Shown piece by piece: positions 7,178 through 15,214 of a DNA stretch of 26,073 nucleotides. The stretch's first letter is position 1. Every line of letters begins with the position of its first letter. Origin of the DNA: an uncultured Lachnospiraceae bacterium (GTDB taxonomy: Bacteria > Bacillota > Clostridia > Lachnospirales > Lachnospiraceae); assembly GCA_934343915.1 (NCBI GenBank), contig CAKRIL010000037.1, positions 1-26,073 of the forward strand, given 5' to 3'. A program made the translations under genes and the position numbers. Under the pieces are notes generated by a model. It was not told the DNA's origin, searched no databases, and was given only the letters and a program-made list of their open reading frames with translations.

Positions 7178-7198
7178 GAGTATCAGGTTAAGATACTC
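7178..7198 (+). other. Small hairpin in the leader of the SulP gene
   Basis: GAGTATC (7178-7184) pairs with GATACTC (7192-7198) around a 7-base loop. No T-run follows. It lies between the tRNA terminator and the transporter ribosome binding site; it may be mRNA leader structure or an operator. No clear promoter is seen between the terminator and the gene. Confidence 0.35.
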
Positions 7199-7227
7199 AA
7201 CTAATTAAATATGAGGAGAAAAAGATT

Positions 7228-8880
7228 ATGTATCTCACACCAAAGCTGATAACATGTTTGAAGAACTACAGCTTTTCACAATTCACTAAGGATGTGGTAT
7301 CGGGAATCATTGTGGCAATCATTGCACTGCCGCTCTCCATCGCTCTCGCACTTGCATCGGGGGTAGGCCCTGAGCAGGGACTTTACACTGCAATCGTTGC
7401 GGGCTTTGTTATTTCACTCCTTGGCGGAAGCCGCGTTCAGATTGCCGGACCTACGGCTGCGTTCGCATCAATTGTTGCGGGCATAGTTGCAAGGAACGGG
7501 ATGGATGGACTTGTTATGGCGACGATACTTGCGGGTATCATCCTTATACTTATGGGTGTATTTAAGCTTGGAGCACTCATCAAGTTCATTCCTTTTACAA
7601 TTACAACAGGCTTTACACTTGGTATCGCAGTTACGATTGCGATTGGACAGCTTAAGGATTTCCTCGGGCTTACATTTACCAATTCACCTATTGAGACAAT
7701 GGACAAGCTCGTTGAGGTGGTAAAGTGTATTGGAACATTTAACTGGCAGGCACTTGTGATTGGAATGGTCTGTCTGCTTATACTTATATTCTGGCCTAAG
7801 AAGCTTGAGAAGATTCCGGCATCACTTATTGCCGTTATTGTTGGATCTGCGATGGTTGCACTTCTTAAGATGGATGTAAAGACAATAGGCGACCTCTATG
7901 ATATATCATCAGCACCGCCTAAGTTCTCTTTGCCGGCATTTTCATTTGAAAAAATATCGGCGGTTGCATCGGATGCATTCACGATTGCCATTCTTGCAGC
8001 AATAGAGTCACTGCTTTCCTGCGTTGTGGCTGACGGAATGATAGGAAGCAAGCACAACTCCAATATGGAGCTTGTTGCACAGGGCGCAGGCAATATTGCA
8101 TCAGCACTTTTCGGCGGTATTCCTGCCACCGGAGCTATCGCAAGAACTGCCGCCAATATTAAGAACGGCGGACGCACACCGATAGCCGGTATGGTTCATG
8201 CTGTTGTACTTTTACTTATACTTGTATCACTTATGCCTCTTGCAAAGCTCATTCCAATGCCTGCCATTGCTGCGATACTTTTTATGGTAGCATATAATAT
8301 GAGCGGATGGAGAACATTCGTACATCTTGTAAAGGCATCACCTAAGAGTGATACGATAGTTCTTGTTGTTACATTCGTGTTCACGGTTGTATTCGACCTT
8401 GTTGTTGCAATCGGTGTTGGTCTTGCACTTGCATGTGTCCTCTTCATGAAGAGAATGTCAGAGGTTACGGATGTTCACGGATGGGTATACCTTGATGAGG
8501 AGAAGAGAACCGCTGACAATGCAGACAATCTTCACTTTAAGAATGTGCCTAAGGGAGTTCAGGTATTCGAGATAACAGGACCTATGTTCTTTGCGGCTAC
8601 CGAGAAATTCGGAAATATGCTTTTTGATACATCTACCAAGGTGCTTATCATAAGAATGAGAAGTGTTCCTGCAATTGACGCGAACGGCGTTCAGACCATC
8701 GAGAAGATTGTTGCAAAATGCGAGAAGAACGGAACTCAGGTTATCTTTTCACACGTCAATGAGCAGCCTATGAAAATATTTAAGAAGTCGGGAATATATG
8801 ATAAGCTCGGCGAAAAGGCATTCTGCGCAAATATCGATGATGCACTTGAGGAGAGTGAAGAGATAATTAAAGGGATATAA
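7228..8880 (+). CDS. SulP family anion transporter with STAS domain
   Basis: 550-residue inner-membrane carrier of the SLC26/SulP family, whose members move sulfate, bicarbonate or other anions. The N-terminal 410 residues or so are strongly hydrophobic, with about 10-12 membrane helices and family segments such as PLSIALALASGVGPEQGLYTAI (split), GSRVQIAGPTAAFA near residues 68-82, and a helix-rich stretch containing GGIPATGAIARTAANIKNGG. The C-terminal 110 residues form a soluble STAS domain with GVQVFEITGPMFFAA and VLIIRMRSVPAIDANGVQTIE. ATG follows TGAGGAGAAA by 8 bases. The nearness of cysE and cysS makes sulfate a tempting substrate, but two transcription units separate them, so the substrate is undecided. 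Confidence 0.92.
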   Translation: MYLTPKLITCLKNYSFSQFTKDVVSGIIVAIIALPLSIALALASGVGPEQGLYTAIVAGFVISLLGGSRVQIAGPTAAFASIVAGIVARNGMDGLVMATILAGIILILMGVFKLGALIKFIPFTITTGFTLGIAVTIAIGQLKDFLGLTFTNSPIETMDKLVEVVKCIGTFNWQALVIGMVCLLILIFWPKKLEKIPASLIAVIVGSAMVALLKMDVKTIGDLYDISSAPPKFSLPAFSFEKISAVASDAFTIAILAAIESLLSCVVADGMIGSKHNSNMELVAQGAGNIASALFGGIPATGAIARTAANIKNGGRTPIAGMVHAVVLLLILVSLMPLAKLIPMPAIAAILFMVAYNMSGWRTFVHLVKASPKSDTIVLVVTFVFTVVFDLVVAIGVGLALACVLFMKRMSEVTDVHGWVYLDEEKRTADNADNLHFKNVPKGVQVFEITGPMFFAATEKFGNMLFDTSTKVLIIRMRSVPAIDANGVQTIEKIVAKCEKNGTQVIFSHVNEQPMKIFKKSGIYDKLGEKAFCANIDDALEESEEIIKGI

Positions 8881-8893
8881 TACATAAATATGC

Positions 8894-8923
8894 TTGACAT
8901 ACGCTTTGTGTACGATATATAAT
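8894..8923 (+). promoter_or_regulatory. Consensus promoter upstream of the GntR-ABC operon
   Basis: TTGACA (8894-8899), an 18-base spacer, then a perfect TATAAT (8918-8923). Predicted start near 8930. A strong terminator ends only about 57 bases later, so the product would be short unless transcription reads through into the regulator gene. Confidence 0.85.
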
Positions 8924-8955
8924 TTGTATGAAGCGTACCATTATGCGTAGTACGC
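8900..8955. promoter_or_regulatory. Operator-like inverted repeats around the promoter
   Basis: TACGCTT (8900-8906) and AAGCGTA (8931-8937) form a perfect 7-bp inverted repeat flanking the -10 box. GCGTAC (8933-8938) and GTACGC (8950-8955) form a second one, and GCGTA-G-TACGC (8945-8955) a third. Repeated GCGTA/TACGC units across a promoter are typical of repressor binding. The GntR-family protein encoded at 9030 is the likely ligand; this is inference. Confidence 0.55.
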
Positions 8956-8987
8956 GACTGTGAAGGCTCACAGTCGCGTGTTTTGTT
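8952..8987 (+). terminator. Strong intrinsic terminator ahead of the GntR gene
   Basis: A perfect 12-bp stem, ACGCGACTGTGA (8952-8963) with TCACAGTCGCGT (8968-8979), has the loop AGGC and is followed by GTTTTGTTT. Its 5' strand overlaps GTACGC (8950-8955), which can instead pair with GCGTAC at 8933-8938. It could therefore be an attenuator as well as the end of a short transcript or of the SulP gene. Confidence 0.88.
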
Positions 8988-9029
8988 TAAGGATTAGTTT
9001 GACAAATCGGGCAATGAGAGGTGTTGTAT

Positions 9030-9410
9030 ATGTTTCAGATTGATATAATGTCGCGTGTTCCTGTGTATGAGCAGCTTATACGCCAGGCTGAAAAGTTCAT
9101 ATTGCTTGGAGTGTTGAACGCAGGTGACAAGCTGCCAAGTGTAAGACAGCTTTCTGCCGAATTGTCGATTAACCCGAACACTATTCAGAAGGCGTTTACG
9201 GAACTTGACAGAAGGGGAATCATATTTTCTGTCAACGGCAGGGGCAATTTTGTGTCGGACAAGGCGCTCAAGGCACTTGAGGTGTCCAGGCGTACTGCAT
9301 TCAGCGATATTAAGGAGCAGATTAAGGATTTCGCACTTGCCGGAATATCAAGGGAAGAACTGCATGAATATATAGATGAGATTTATGACGAAATGGGGGA
9401 ACAGCCATGA
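9030..9410 (+). CDS. GntR family regulator, YtrA type
   Basis: 126-residue DNA-binding protein. The N-terminal winged helix-turn-helix (residues 1-75) has the family sequence VPVYEQLIRQAEKFILLGVL, GDKLPSVRQLSAELSINPNTIQKAFTEL (given in parts) and IIFSVNGRGNFV. The short C-terminal tail of about 50 residues, with no large ligand domain, is the YtrA subtype, usually placed before ABC transporter genes it represses. The ATG at 9030 follows GAGAGG by 8 bases; a GTG at 9021 lies within that site. The stop overlaps the next start by 4 bases (ATGA). Operator-like repeats lie 75-130 bases upstream. Confidence 0.92.
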   Translation: MFQIDIMSRVPVYEQLIRQAEKFILLGVLNAGDKLPSVRQLSAELSINPNTIQKAFTELDRRGIIFSVNGRGNFVSDKALKALEVSRRTAFSDIKEQIKDFALAGISREELHEYIDEIYDEMGEQP

Positions 9411-10318
9411 TTGAGGCTAAGAATATCAGCAAGAGATTCAACGGCTTTGCTGCACTTGACAATATAAGCTGTGCTATCCCAGACGGAAGTATATATGGGA
9501 TGGTAGGAACTAACGGTGCGGGCAAGTCGACGTTTCTTCGAATGCTCACCGGAGTGTATAAGCCGGACGGGGGAGAGATAAGCTATGACGGAAGACCCGT
9601 GTACGAGAATCCTGATGTCAAGAGGGATATAGTGTATGTGCCTGATGAGCTTTATTTTCTGCCGGGAGCAAGTATGAACCGAATGGCGAAGCTCTATGCG
9701 GCGGCATATCCGAATTTTGATATGGAGAGATTTATAAGTCTGTCGGATGATTTCAAGCTCGACAGAAGGAAAAATATTTCAACCTTTTCCAAGGGAATGA
9801 AGAGACAGGCGGCGATTATACTTGCACTGTCGGGCAGACCTAAGTATATGTTCTTTGATGAGACTTTCGATGGTCTTGATCCTGTCATGAGGAATCTTGT
9901 GAAGGCGATAATATGTCAGGAGGTTGAGGAGAGAAAGGCTGTTGCAGTCATTACGTCGCATTCTCTCAGGGAGCTTGAGGACACCTGCGACCAGCTCGCA
10001 CTTCTGCACCGCGGCGGGCTTGTATTAGAGAGCGATATATCGGAGCTTAAGACGAATCTTTACAAGGTTCAGATAGCCTTTCGTGATGCATACGACAGGG
10101 AGCGCTTTGCCGGAATCGAAATACTTCACTTCAGCAAGAGAGGCTCGGTGTCCAACATTATTGTAAAGGGAGACAGGGAAACGATTGTAGCTCAGTTCAA
10201 TAAATTAAATCCAATAATTCTTGACATACTGCCTCTGACGCTTGAGGAGGTATTTACATACGAGGTTGAGGCGCTCGGCTACGACTTCTCGGCAGTCTTT
10301 GAGAAGGAGGGAGAATGA
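9407..10318 (+). CDS. ABC transporter ATP-binding protein
   Basis: 303-residue ATPase of the ABC-2/drug-exporter type. Walker A GTNGAGKST lies at 34-42, the signature region is FSKGM at 127-131 (a variant of LSGGQ common in YtrA-linked ATPases), and Walker B is YMFFDE with Asp151-Glu152, followed by DGLDP and the switch His in TSHSLRELED. The last 90 residues or so are a C-terminal extension without a second ATPase domain. It is translationally coupled to the GntR gene before it, and the permease starts one base after its stop codon. The likely job is to energise the permease encoded next. Confidence 0.94.
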   Translation: MIEAKNISKRFNGFAALDNISCAIPDGSIYGMVGTNGAGKSTFLRMLTGVYKPDGGEISYDGRPVYENPDVKRDIVYVPDELYFLPGASMNRMAKLYAAAYPNFDMERFISLSDDFKLDRRKNISTFSKGMKRQAAIILALSGRPKYMFFDETFDGLDPVMRNLVKAIICQEVEERKAVAVITSHSLRELEDTCDQLALLHRGGLVLESDISELKTNLYKVQIAFRDAYDRERFAGIEILHFSKRGSVSNIIVKGDRETIVAQFNKLNPIILDILPLTLEEVFTYEVEALGYDFSAVFEKEGE

Positions 10319-10319
10319 C

Positions 10320-12488
10320 ATGAACAAGAAAATATTCAGCGGAAAGCTCATGCTTGAGGGTATGAGACAGGTAAGGCTCCCGGGTATAATAGGACTGCTT
10401 CTTGTCGTGGGAGCTTCGTTTTTTACTTCGTTTATCGAGGTTGTCAATGTGTCGCGCGGTATGTATGTGCTTGAAAGCAGCTTTTCGGAGCTTAATGTTT
10501 ATATACTGCTTGTGATGTTTACGGCGGCACCGCTTATGACGCTCATGCTGTTTGGATTCATGAACAGGAGGCGTGCGAGTGATTTCTATCATTCGCTTGC
10601 GTACACAAGACTCTGTATATATACAAGCTTTGTGGCGGCAGTGCTCTTGTGGTGCATACTGATGATTGCTGCCGGAAGTGCGACAACGCTTATCGTGTGC
10701 GGATTATCGGGAAAGATAGAGATTGACGCACTCAGCATTCCGTACCCTATACTCTCGGCGGCTGCGGGAGTGCTGATAGTGAGCGGGGGTACTGTGCTTG
10801 CGATGACACTTACCGGTACATATCTGACGAACGTGTTTACCGCAGTACTGTTTTTGTTTGCACCGAGAGCACTTATATTTTACTGCAACAGACTCTTGGC
10901 GAATTCGATGCCGTATGTTGTATATTCACAGAACACATTTTTTTCAAAGCTTGTAAATATACCATTTGGTATTGTGACGGGAGTTTTCGGGATCTCATCA
11001 AATTCTGAAGCCATACTAACTTCGTGGGTTCCGGCAGCTTATACGGCACTAATCGGTATTATTCTTATGTGCGCGGGTGCAGTGTGCTTCATTCACAGGA
11101 AGAGTGAAAATGCAACGATGGCTTCGATTAACAGGGCACTTCAGGGAATATTAAGAATTATACCGGCTGTGCTTATATCGCTTATCGCCATTGCTCTTTT
11201 GTTCGATGCGCATAAGTACGATACAATAAGTGATTCGGATAAGTTCATTATTATAATGACATATGTGGGTGCGGCTGCCGTATACTTCATCTATGAGGCG
11301 GTGACGACAAGACACCTGCGCAACTTTATAAAGATTATTCCGGGACTTGCGGTTGTGGCTGCGATTAATGTAGTGCTGTATTTTTCACTCATCACATCCT
11401 ACGATTACAATATGAATCTTGCACCTGACAAGGATGAGCTTGCATATATTATGGTCTACGGACCGAATGACAGCGTGCTTTGGAAGGATTCGGAGAATAT
11501 GAAGCTCTATTCGGATGCGGCAAGGGAGGTTGCGAGCGACTGCCTCAAGGATACGATAAGAATGTGGAATGAGGACAAGTCAGAGTTTTATTCAGGAAAC
11601 CGAATGATAATCGAGTATCATTTACTTGACGGCAGCAGCATGCAGCGAAGGGTGACTGTCACGGATGCGCGCTATGCACAGCTTAAAAATGTCCTGTTCA
11701 ATGATTCTGAGTTCGCAGACAATTTCGGGAAGAGCCTCTACAGCCTTGGGAATGTTGAATACGGCATAGGAAATCTCAGTACCGAAAGAGAAATGGTATA
11801 CGATGTATTTCTGAGTGAACTTAAGGAGTCGGGAACAGGAAAGCTTTTTGACCTCATAAATGAAGGGCGCAAGTCGGACTCAGCGTTCACCACCATCAAT
11901 TTGTGGAAGAGAAACGGTAATGTTTTCAAGTACTCAAGTATCTGCATAGGTGCCGATATGCCAAAGACGGCAGCAGCATATATGAATGCCGTCAATGATG
12001 AATATCCGGAGAATGAGTTTAATAAGGCACTTGAGATGATTGATACGGTGAAGAGTGTGGCAGACAAGAGCAATGGTGAGGATGACACATACCTCTATGG
12101 CGGCTTGGATTTAACGGTCTATACCATCAAAAAGGACGGCACGATGAGTTCGCTTACCGCATATCCGTCAATGTATTATTCCGGTGGTTACGGCTATGTT
12201 CCGTCCGATGAGGGCGTTGAGATTATCAAAAAGCTCAGTACGATGATTGATGAGAGAAAAATAGGCTCCTACGATATTGCACCCGGCATGATGCTTCTGT
12301 ATGCTGAGTACTATGAGAATCAGCAGCTTGATAACCGGCGGGATGAAGATTACGGGACGGAGACAGCGACAACTGTCGGAGCGGTTATGATGGACTACAC
12401 CGAACATGGCTGGTACATTATCGATGAGAACATATATGATCTCATAAAGCTTATATCGATCGATAATTCGGTTGAGCTTGAAAATTAA
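10320..12488 (+). CDS. ABC transporter permease with large C-terminal domain
   Basis: 722-residue membrane protein. About nine hydrophobic segments fall between residues 20 and 360 (for example near 20-40, 58-82, 97-127, 140-190, 237-260, 280-297, 310-330 and 341-360), in an ABC-2 like arrangement. The remaining 360 residues are polar and end with a segment rich in Tyr and Gly (YLYGGLDLTVYTIKK, then YPSMYYSGGYGYVPSD). Such tails, of unknown function, occur on permeases beside YtrA-type regulators in Lachnospiraceae; I think this may be the DUF6449 family but cannot verify it. ATG at 10320 follows GAAGGAGGG. An open frame continues upstream to 10242 but overlaps the ATPase gene and has no ribosome binding site. 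The substrate is unknown; export of an antimicrobial or lipid is one possibility. Confidence 0.85.
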   Translation: MNKKIFSGKLMLEGMRQVRLPGIIGLLLVVGASFFTSFIEVVNVSRGMYVLESSFSELNVYILLVMFTAAPLMTLMLFGFMNRRRASDFYHSLAYTRLCIYTSFVAAVLLWCILMIAAGSATTLIVCGLSGKIEIDALSIPYPILSAAAGVLIVSGGTVLAMTLTGTYLTNVFTAVLFLFAPRALIFYCNRLLANSMPYVVYSQNTFFSKLVNIPFGIVTGVFGISSNSEAILTSWVPAAYTALIGIILMCAGAVCFIHRKSENATMASINRALQGILRIIPAVLISLIAIALLFDAHKYDTISDSDKFIIIMTYVGAAAVYFIYEAVTTRHLRNFIKIIPGLAVVAAINVVLYFSLITSYDYNMNLAPDKDELAYIMVYGPNDSVLWKDSENMKLYSDAAREVASDCLKDTIRMWNEDKSEFYSGNRMIIEYHLLDGSSMQRRVTVTDARYAQLKNVLFNDSEFADNFGKSLYSLGNVEYGIGNLSTEREMVYDVFLSELKESGTGKLFDLINEGRKSDSAFTTINLWKRNGNVFKYSSICIGADMPKTAAAYMNAVNDEYPENEFNKALEMIDTVKSVADKSNGEDDTYLYGGLDLTVYTIKKDGTMSSLTAYPSMYYSGGYGYVPSDEGVEIIKKLSTMIDERKIGSYDIAPGMMLLYAEYYENQQLDNRRDEDYGTETATTVGAVMMDYTEHGWYIIDENIYDLIKLISIDNSVELEN

Positions 12489-12524
12489 AAAAATCTTTCA
12501 TATATTGTAAATATATGTTAATAT

Positions 12525-12563
12525 AAGGTTATCTGTGGAGTGTGATTCATGGATAACCTTTTT
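12525..12563 (+). terminator. Terminator of the GntR-ABC operon
   Basis: AAGGTTATCTGTG (12525-12537) pairs with CATGGATAACCTT (12548-12560), with two G-T pairs and a 10-base loop, followed by further T residues. It begins 37 bases after the permease stop. A possible extended -10 (TGTTAATAT, 12516-12524) lies directly before it, so an attenuator for the next gene is an alternative. Confidence 0.75.
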
Positions 12564-12610
12564 ACATTGAAATGTATGATACGCATACTTGGTTCAAAGG
12601 AGAAGATGCT

Positions 12611-13069
12611 ATGATAGATAAGAGAAAGGATTTTCATTTTGATGATACACCAAGAATATGTTCTAAGTGCGGCGGAAGATATATTTTTCAGGGTGCAGGA
12701 AGATATCTGTGTGAAAAATGCGGTGATGAGGTCTATGACGATTTCGGTAAGGTTAAGGAATATATTGATGAACATGGTGCAAGTCCGGGAATTGTAATCT
12801 CGGAGGCGACGGGAGTTTCGATAACGAAGATTAATAATTTTTTAAGGCAGGGAAGAATAGAGATTCCCGATGGCTCAGGAGAATATATTCCTTGTGAAAA
12901 GTGCGGGCAGCCGATAAGATACGGAAGATTCTGTCCGGCATGTGCAGCACAGCTTGCCAAGAGCATTTCGGTGGTATTGACAAGCGGTGAGGTTGGAGAG
13001 AAGCCTAAGCATATTATGCAGGGAAAGATGCATACGGAGAATTTTTTAAAGAGGGGTGAAAGACGATGA
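12611..13069 (+). CDS. Zinc-ribbon protein with a YvyF-like (TIGR03826) region
   Basis: 152 residues with two cysteine-pair zinc sites: Cys17-x2-Cys20 with Cys34-x2-Cys37, and Cys95-x2-Cys98 with Cys108-x2-Cys111. Between them lies a helical segment, KVKEYIDEHGAS...ISEATGVSITKINNFLRQGRIEI, that looks like a small helix-turn-helix. The stretch from about residue 46 to 115, ending PCEKCGQPIRYGRFCPAC, resembles the YvyF flagellar operon family as I know it; no flagellar gene is present here. ATG at 12611 follows AAAGGAG by 7 bases; an earlier in-frame ATG at 12572 has no such site. The stop overlaps the next start by 4 bases. A nucleic-acid-binding or regulatory role is plausible but unproven. 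Confidence 0.8.
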   Translation: MIDKRKDFHFDDTPRICSKCGGRYIFQGAGRYLCEKCGDEVYDDFGKVKEYIDEHGASPGIVISEATGVSITKINNFLRQGRIEIPDGSGEYIPCEKCGQPIRYGRFCPACAAQLAKSISVVLTSGEVGEKPKHIMQGKMHTENFLKRGERR

Positions 13070-13464
13070 AAAAGTTCGGAATTAAGATTAAGGGTATTGT
13101 TAAGAACGGTGATAAGTTCTTAATATTACAGAAGTGGTATGATGACAGAATAACGGAGCCTTATCAGTGGGAATTCGTTGACGGTGACTTGGAGTACGGT
13201 ATATCGCCGGATTCATATGTGAAGCAGATGGTAAGTGATGCGACAGGTCTTGATGCCGTTATCGACAGCATACCTTATACATGGTCATATGCACTTGGAG
13301 ATACACAGATTATAGGCATTGCATACTTATGCCATGTTGAATCCGATATGGTTATTTTATCTGAGGCAGTGAGTGACTTTAAGTGGGTAGAGGCGGAAGA
13401 GCTGCCTAAGTATATTGAGAACAGAGGAGTCTTGGCAGACCTTGCAAAGACCGGAATTATATAG
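13066..13464 (+). CDS. Nudix-fold protein with degenerate catalytic box
   Basis: 132 residues matching the Nudix hydrolase framework: GIVKNGDKFLILQK at 10-23, WEF at 35-37, and a C-terminal FKWVEAEELPKY resembling the usual W-x-x-x-x-E-L ending. The Nudix box lies at 40-62 (G40 to L62) and keeps Gly40, Gly45, Gly61 and Leu62. The metal-binding and catalytic positions are altered: Ile46 for Glu, Gln54-Met55 for Arg-Glu, and Asp58-Ala59 for Glu-Glu. It therefore probably does not hydrolyse nucleoside diphosphate compounds and may instead bind one as a sensor. It is coupled by ATGA overlap to the zinc-ribbon gene and lies 8 bases before pyrF. Confidence 0.8.
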   Translation: MKKFGIKIKGIVKNGDKFLILQKWYDDRITEPYQWEFVDGDLEYGISPDSYVKQMVSDATGLDAVIDSIPYTWSYALGDTQIIGIAYLCHVESDMVILSEAVSDFKWVEAEELPKYIENRGVLADLAKTGII

Positions 13465-13472
13465 GAGGAATT

Positions 13473-14399
13473 ATGATTAACAAGCTTATTATTAACATTA
13501 AGAAGACCAATGCACCGATTGTTGTGGGACTTGACCCTATGTTAAGCTACATACCTGAGCAGGTTCAGAAAAAGGCGTTTGCCGGGTACGGCGAGACGCT
13601 TGAGGGTGCCGCAGAGGCAATATGGCAGTTCAACAAGGAGATTATCGATAAGACATATGATATTATTCCTGCCGTTAAGCCGCAGATTGCAATGTATGAG
13701 CAGTTCGGAATTCCGGGACTTATCGCGTATGACCGCACTGTCAAGTATGCAAAGGAGAAGAACCTTGTAGTTATCGGTGATGTGAAGAGAGGCGATATCG
13801 GTTCAACATCAGCGGCATATGCAACAGCACATCTCGGAAGAGTCAGTGTCGGAAGTAATTCCTATGCAGCCTTTGATGAGGACTTTGCGACAGTTAATCC
13901 ATACCTCGGCTCTGATGGAATTAAGCCGTTCATAGATGTGTGCCGTGAGGAAAAGAAGGGAATATTTATTCTTGTAAAGACCTCCAATCCGTCAAGCGGT
14001 GAATTTCAGGACAGGATTATAGACGGCAGACCTCTGTACGAGTGGGTAGGCGAGAAGGTAAATGAGTGGGGAGCTGACTGCATGGGTGACGGTTACAGCT
14101 ATATCGGAGCCGTTGTCGGAGCAACTTACCCTGAGATGGGAAGAACACTCAGAAAGATTATGCCTAAGAGCTTCATCCTTGTCCCGGGCTACGGCGCTCA
14201 GGGCGGCAAGGGAGCAGACCTTGTTGATTTCTTCAACGAGGATGGACTTGGAGCCATCGTCAACAGCTCAAGAGGAATAATTGCGGCATACAAGAACGCT
14301 AAGTATGAGAGCTTCGGTGCCGAGAACTTCGGCGATGCCTCAAGAGCAGCCGTTGTTGATATGGTGAACGATATTAATGGTGCGCTTGCACATAGATAA
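13473..14399 (+). CDS. pyrF: Orotidine 5'-phosphate decarboxylase
   Basis: Decarboxylates OMP to UMP, the last step of de novo pyrimidine synthesis. The 308-residue length is that of the longer PyrF subfamily (about 270-310, against about 235 for the Bacillus/E. coli type). Present are VVGLDPM near the N terminus, VKPQIAMYEQFG, the catalytic charge network VIGDVKRGDIGST with Asp103, Lys105 and Asp108, GAVVGATYPE, the phosphate-binding LVPGYGAQGG, and NSSRGI. The start follows AGGAGGAATT. It leads the run pyrF-pyrK-pyrD-pyrE. Confidence 0.96.
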   Translation: MINKLIINIKKTNAPIVVGLDPMLSYIPEQVQKKAFAGYGETLEGAAEAIWQFNKEIIDKTYDIIPAVKPQIAMYEQFGIPGLIAYDRTVKYAKEKNLVVIGDVKRGDIGSTSAAYATAHLGRVSVGSNSYAAFDEDFATVNPYLGSDGIKPFIDVCREEKKGIFILVKTSNPSSGEFQDRIIDGRPLYEWVGEKVNEWGADCMGDGYSYIGAVVGATYPEMGRTLRKIMPKSFILVPGYGAQGGKGADLVDFFNEDGLGAIVNSSRGIIAAYKNAKYESFGAENFGDASRAAVVDMVNDINGALAHR

Positions 14400-14437
14400 G
14401 ATTGTAATACTGCAATGCAGTGACATGGAGGATTAAT

Positions 14438-15214
14438 ATGCCAAAATATACTGAACAGGCAAAGGTTGTAAGCCAGCAGAGGCTTCAGGACGGAATATAC
14501 AGTCTGGTGCTTGCAACAGATAAGATTGCGAACGAAGCCCGATGCGGACAATTTATATCCTTGTATACACATGACGGAGCGAAGCTTCTTCCAAGACCTA
14601 TAAGCATATGCGAGGTTGACGGCAACAATTTAAGACTGGTGTACCGTGTCGTGGGATTCGGAACTGAGGAGTTCTCAAAATTCACACAGGGAGATACCGT
14701 CAAGGTGATAGGACCATTGGGAAATGGATTTAATGTGAGGGATAAGCAGCCTGTTTTGGTTGCGGGCGGAATAGGAATACCGCCTATGCTCGAGCTTGCA
14801 AAGACCATAAAAAGACAATATCCTGATATGAAGGTTACGGCAGTACTCGGGTATCGCGACAGCAATACATTCCTTCTTGATGATATGAAAAAGTATGCAG
14901 ATGTAGTGATTGCAACGGATGACGGAAGCCTTGGAGTTCACGGCAATGTAATTGATGCGATTGAGCAGATGAATATAGAGGCGCAGGTGTTCTATGCCTG
15001 CGGGCCGATGCCTATGCTCAGAGGTCTTAAAGCATATGCGGAGAAAAATGGCATTGAGGCTCAGATATCGCTTGAGGAGAAGATGGCATGCGGTATAGGT
15101 GCATGTCTTGCATGCGTATGTAAGACGAAGAATGTTGATGAACACTCACATGTCAATAATGCGAGAATATGCAAGGATGGACCTGTGTTTGATTCGAGGG
15201 AGGTAGAGCTGTGA
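14438..15214 (+). CDS. pyrK: Dihydroorotate dehydrogenase B, electron transfer subunit
   Basis: Iron-sulfur flavoprotein that passes electrons from dihydroorotate dehydrogenase (PyrD) to NAD. 258 residues. The FAD motif RPISI lies at 53-57, the NAD-binding loop is GGIGIPPMLELAK near 108-120, and YACGPMPML follows. The 2Fe-2S cysteines are Cys218, Cys223, Cys226 (CGIGACLAC) and Cys245 (ICKDGPVF). The ATG at 14438 follows GGAGG by 8 bases; an in-frame ATG at 14420 lies upstream of that site and would add six residues. Its stop overlaps the pyrD start, as expected for subunits of one complex. Confidence 0.95.
   Translation: MPKYTEQAKVVSQQRLQDGIYSLVLATDKIANEARCGQFISLYTHDGAKLLPRPISICEVDGNNLRLVYRVVGFGTEEFSKFTQGDTVKVIGPLGNGFNVRDKQPVLVAGGIGIPPMLELAKTIKRQYPDMKVTAVLGYRDSNTFLLDDMKKYADVVIATDDGSLGVHGNVIDAIEQMNIEAQVFYACGPMPMLRGLKAYAEKNGIEAQISLEEKMACGIGACLACVCKTKNVDEHSHVNNARICKDGPVFDSREVEL

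Noticed and set aside
7019..7204. A 61-residue open frame on the + strand.
   Set aside because: It runs through the complete tRNA-Thr gene and its terminator, and has no ribosome binding site.
7228..8880. Naming the SulP protein a sulfate permease.
   Set aside because: SulP members carry several anions and the cys genes are in a different transcription unit, so the substrate is left open.
8999..9027. A second TTGACA (8999-9004) as promoter of the GntR gene.
   Set aside because: The matching -10 position (TGTTGT) is poor and would fall 3 bases before the start codon, leaving no room for a ribosome binding site in the mRNA.
10242..10319. Upstream extension of the ABC permease by 26 residues.
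   Set aside because: It would overlap the ATPase gene, is rich in Arg, and lacks a ribosome binding site; GAAGGAGGG before the ATG at 10320 decides the start.
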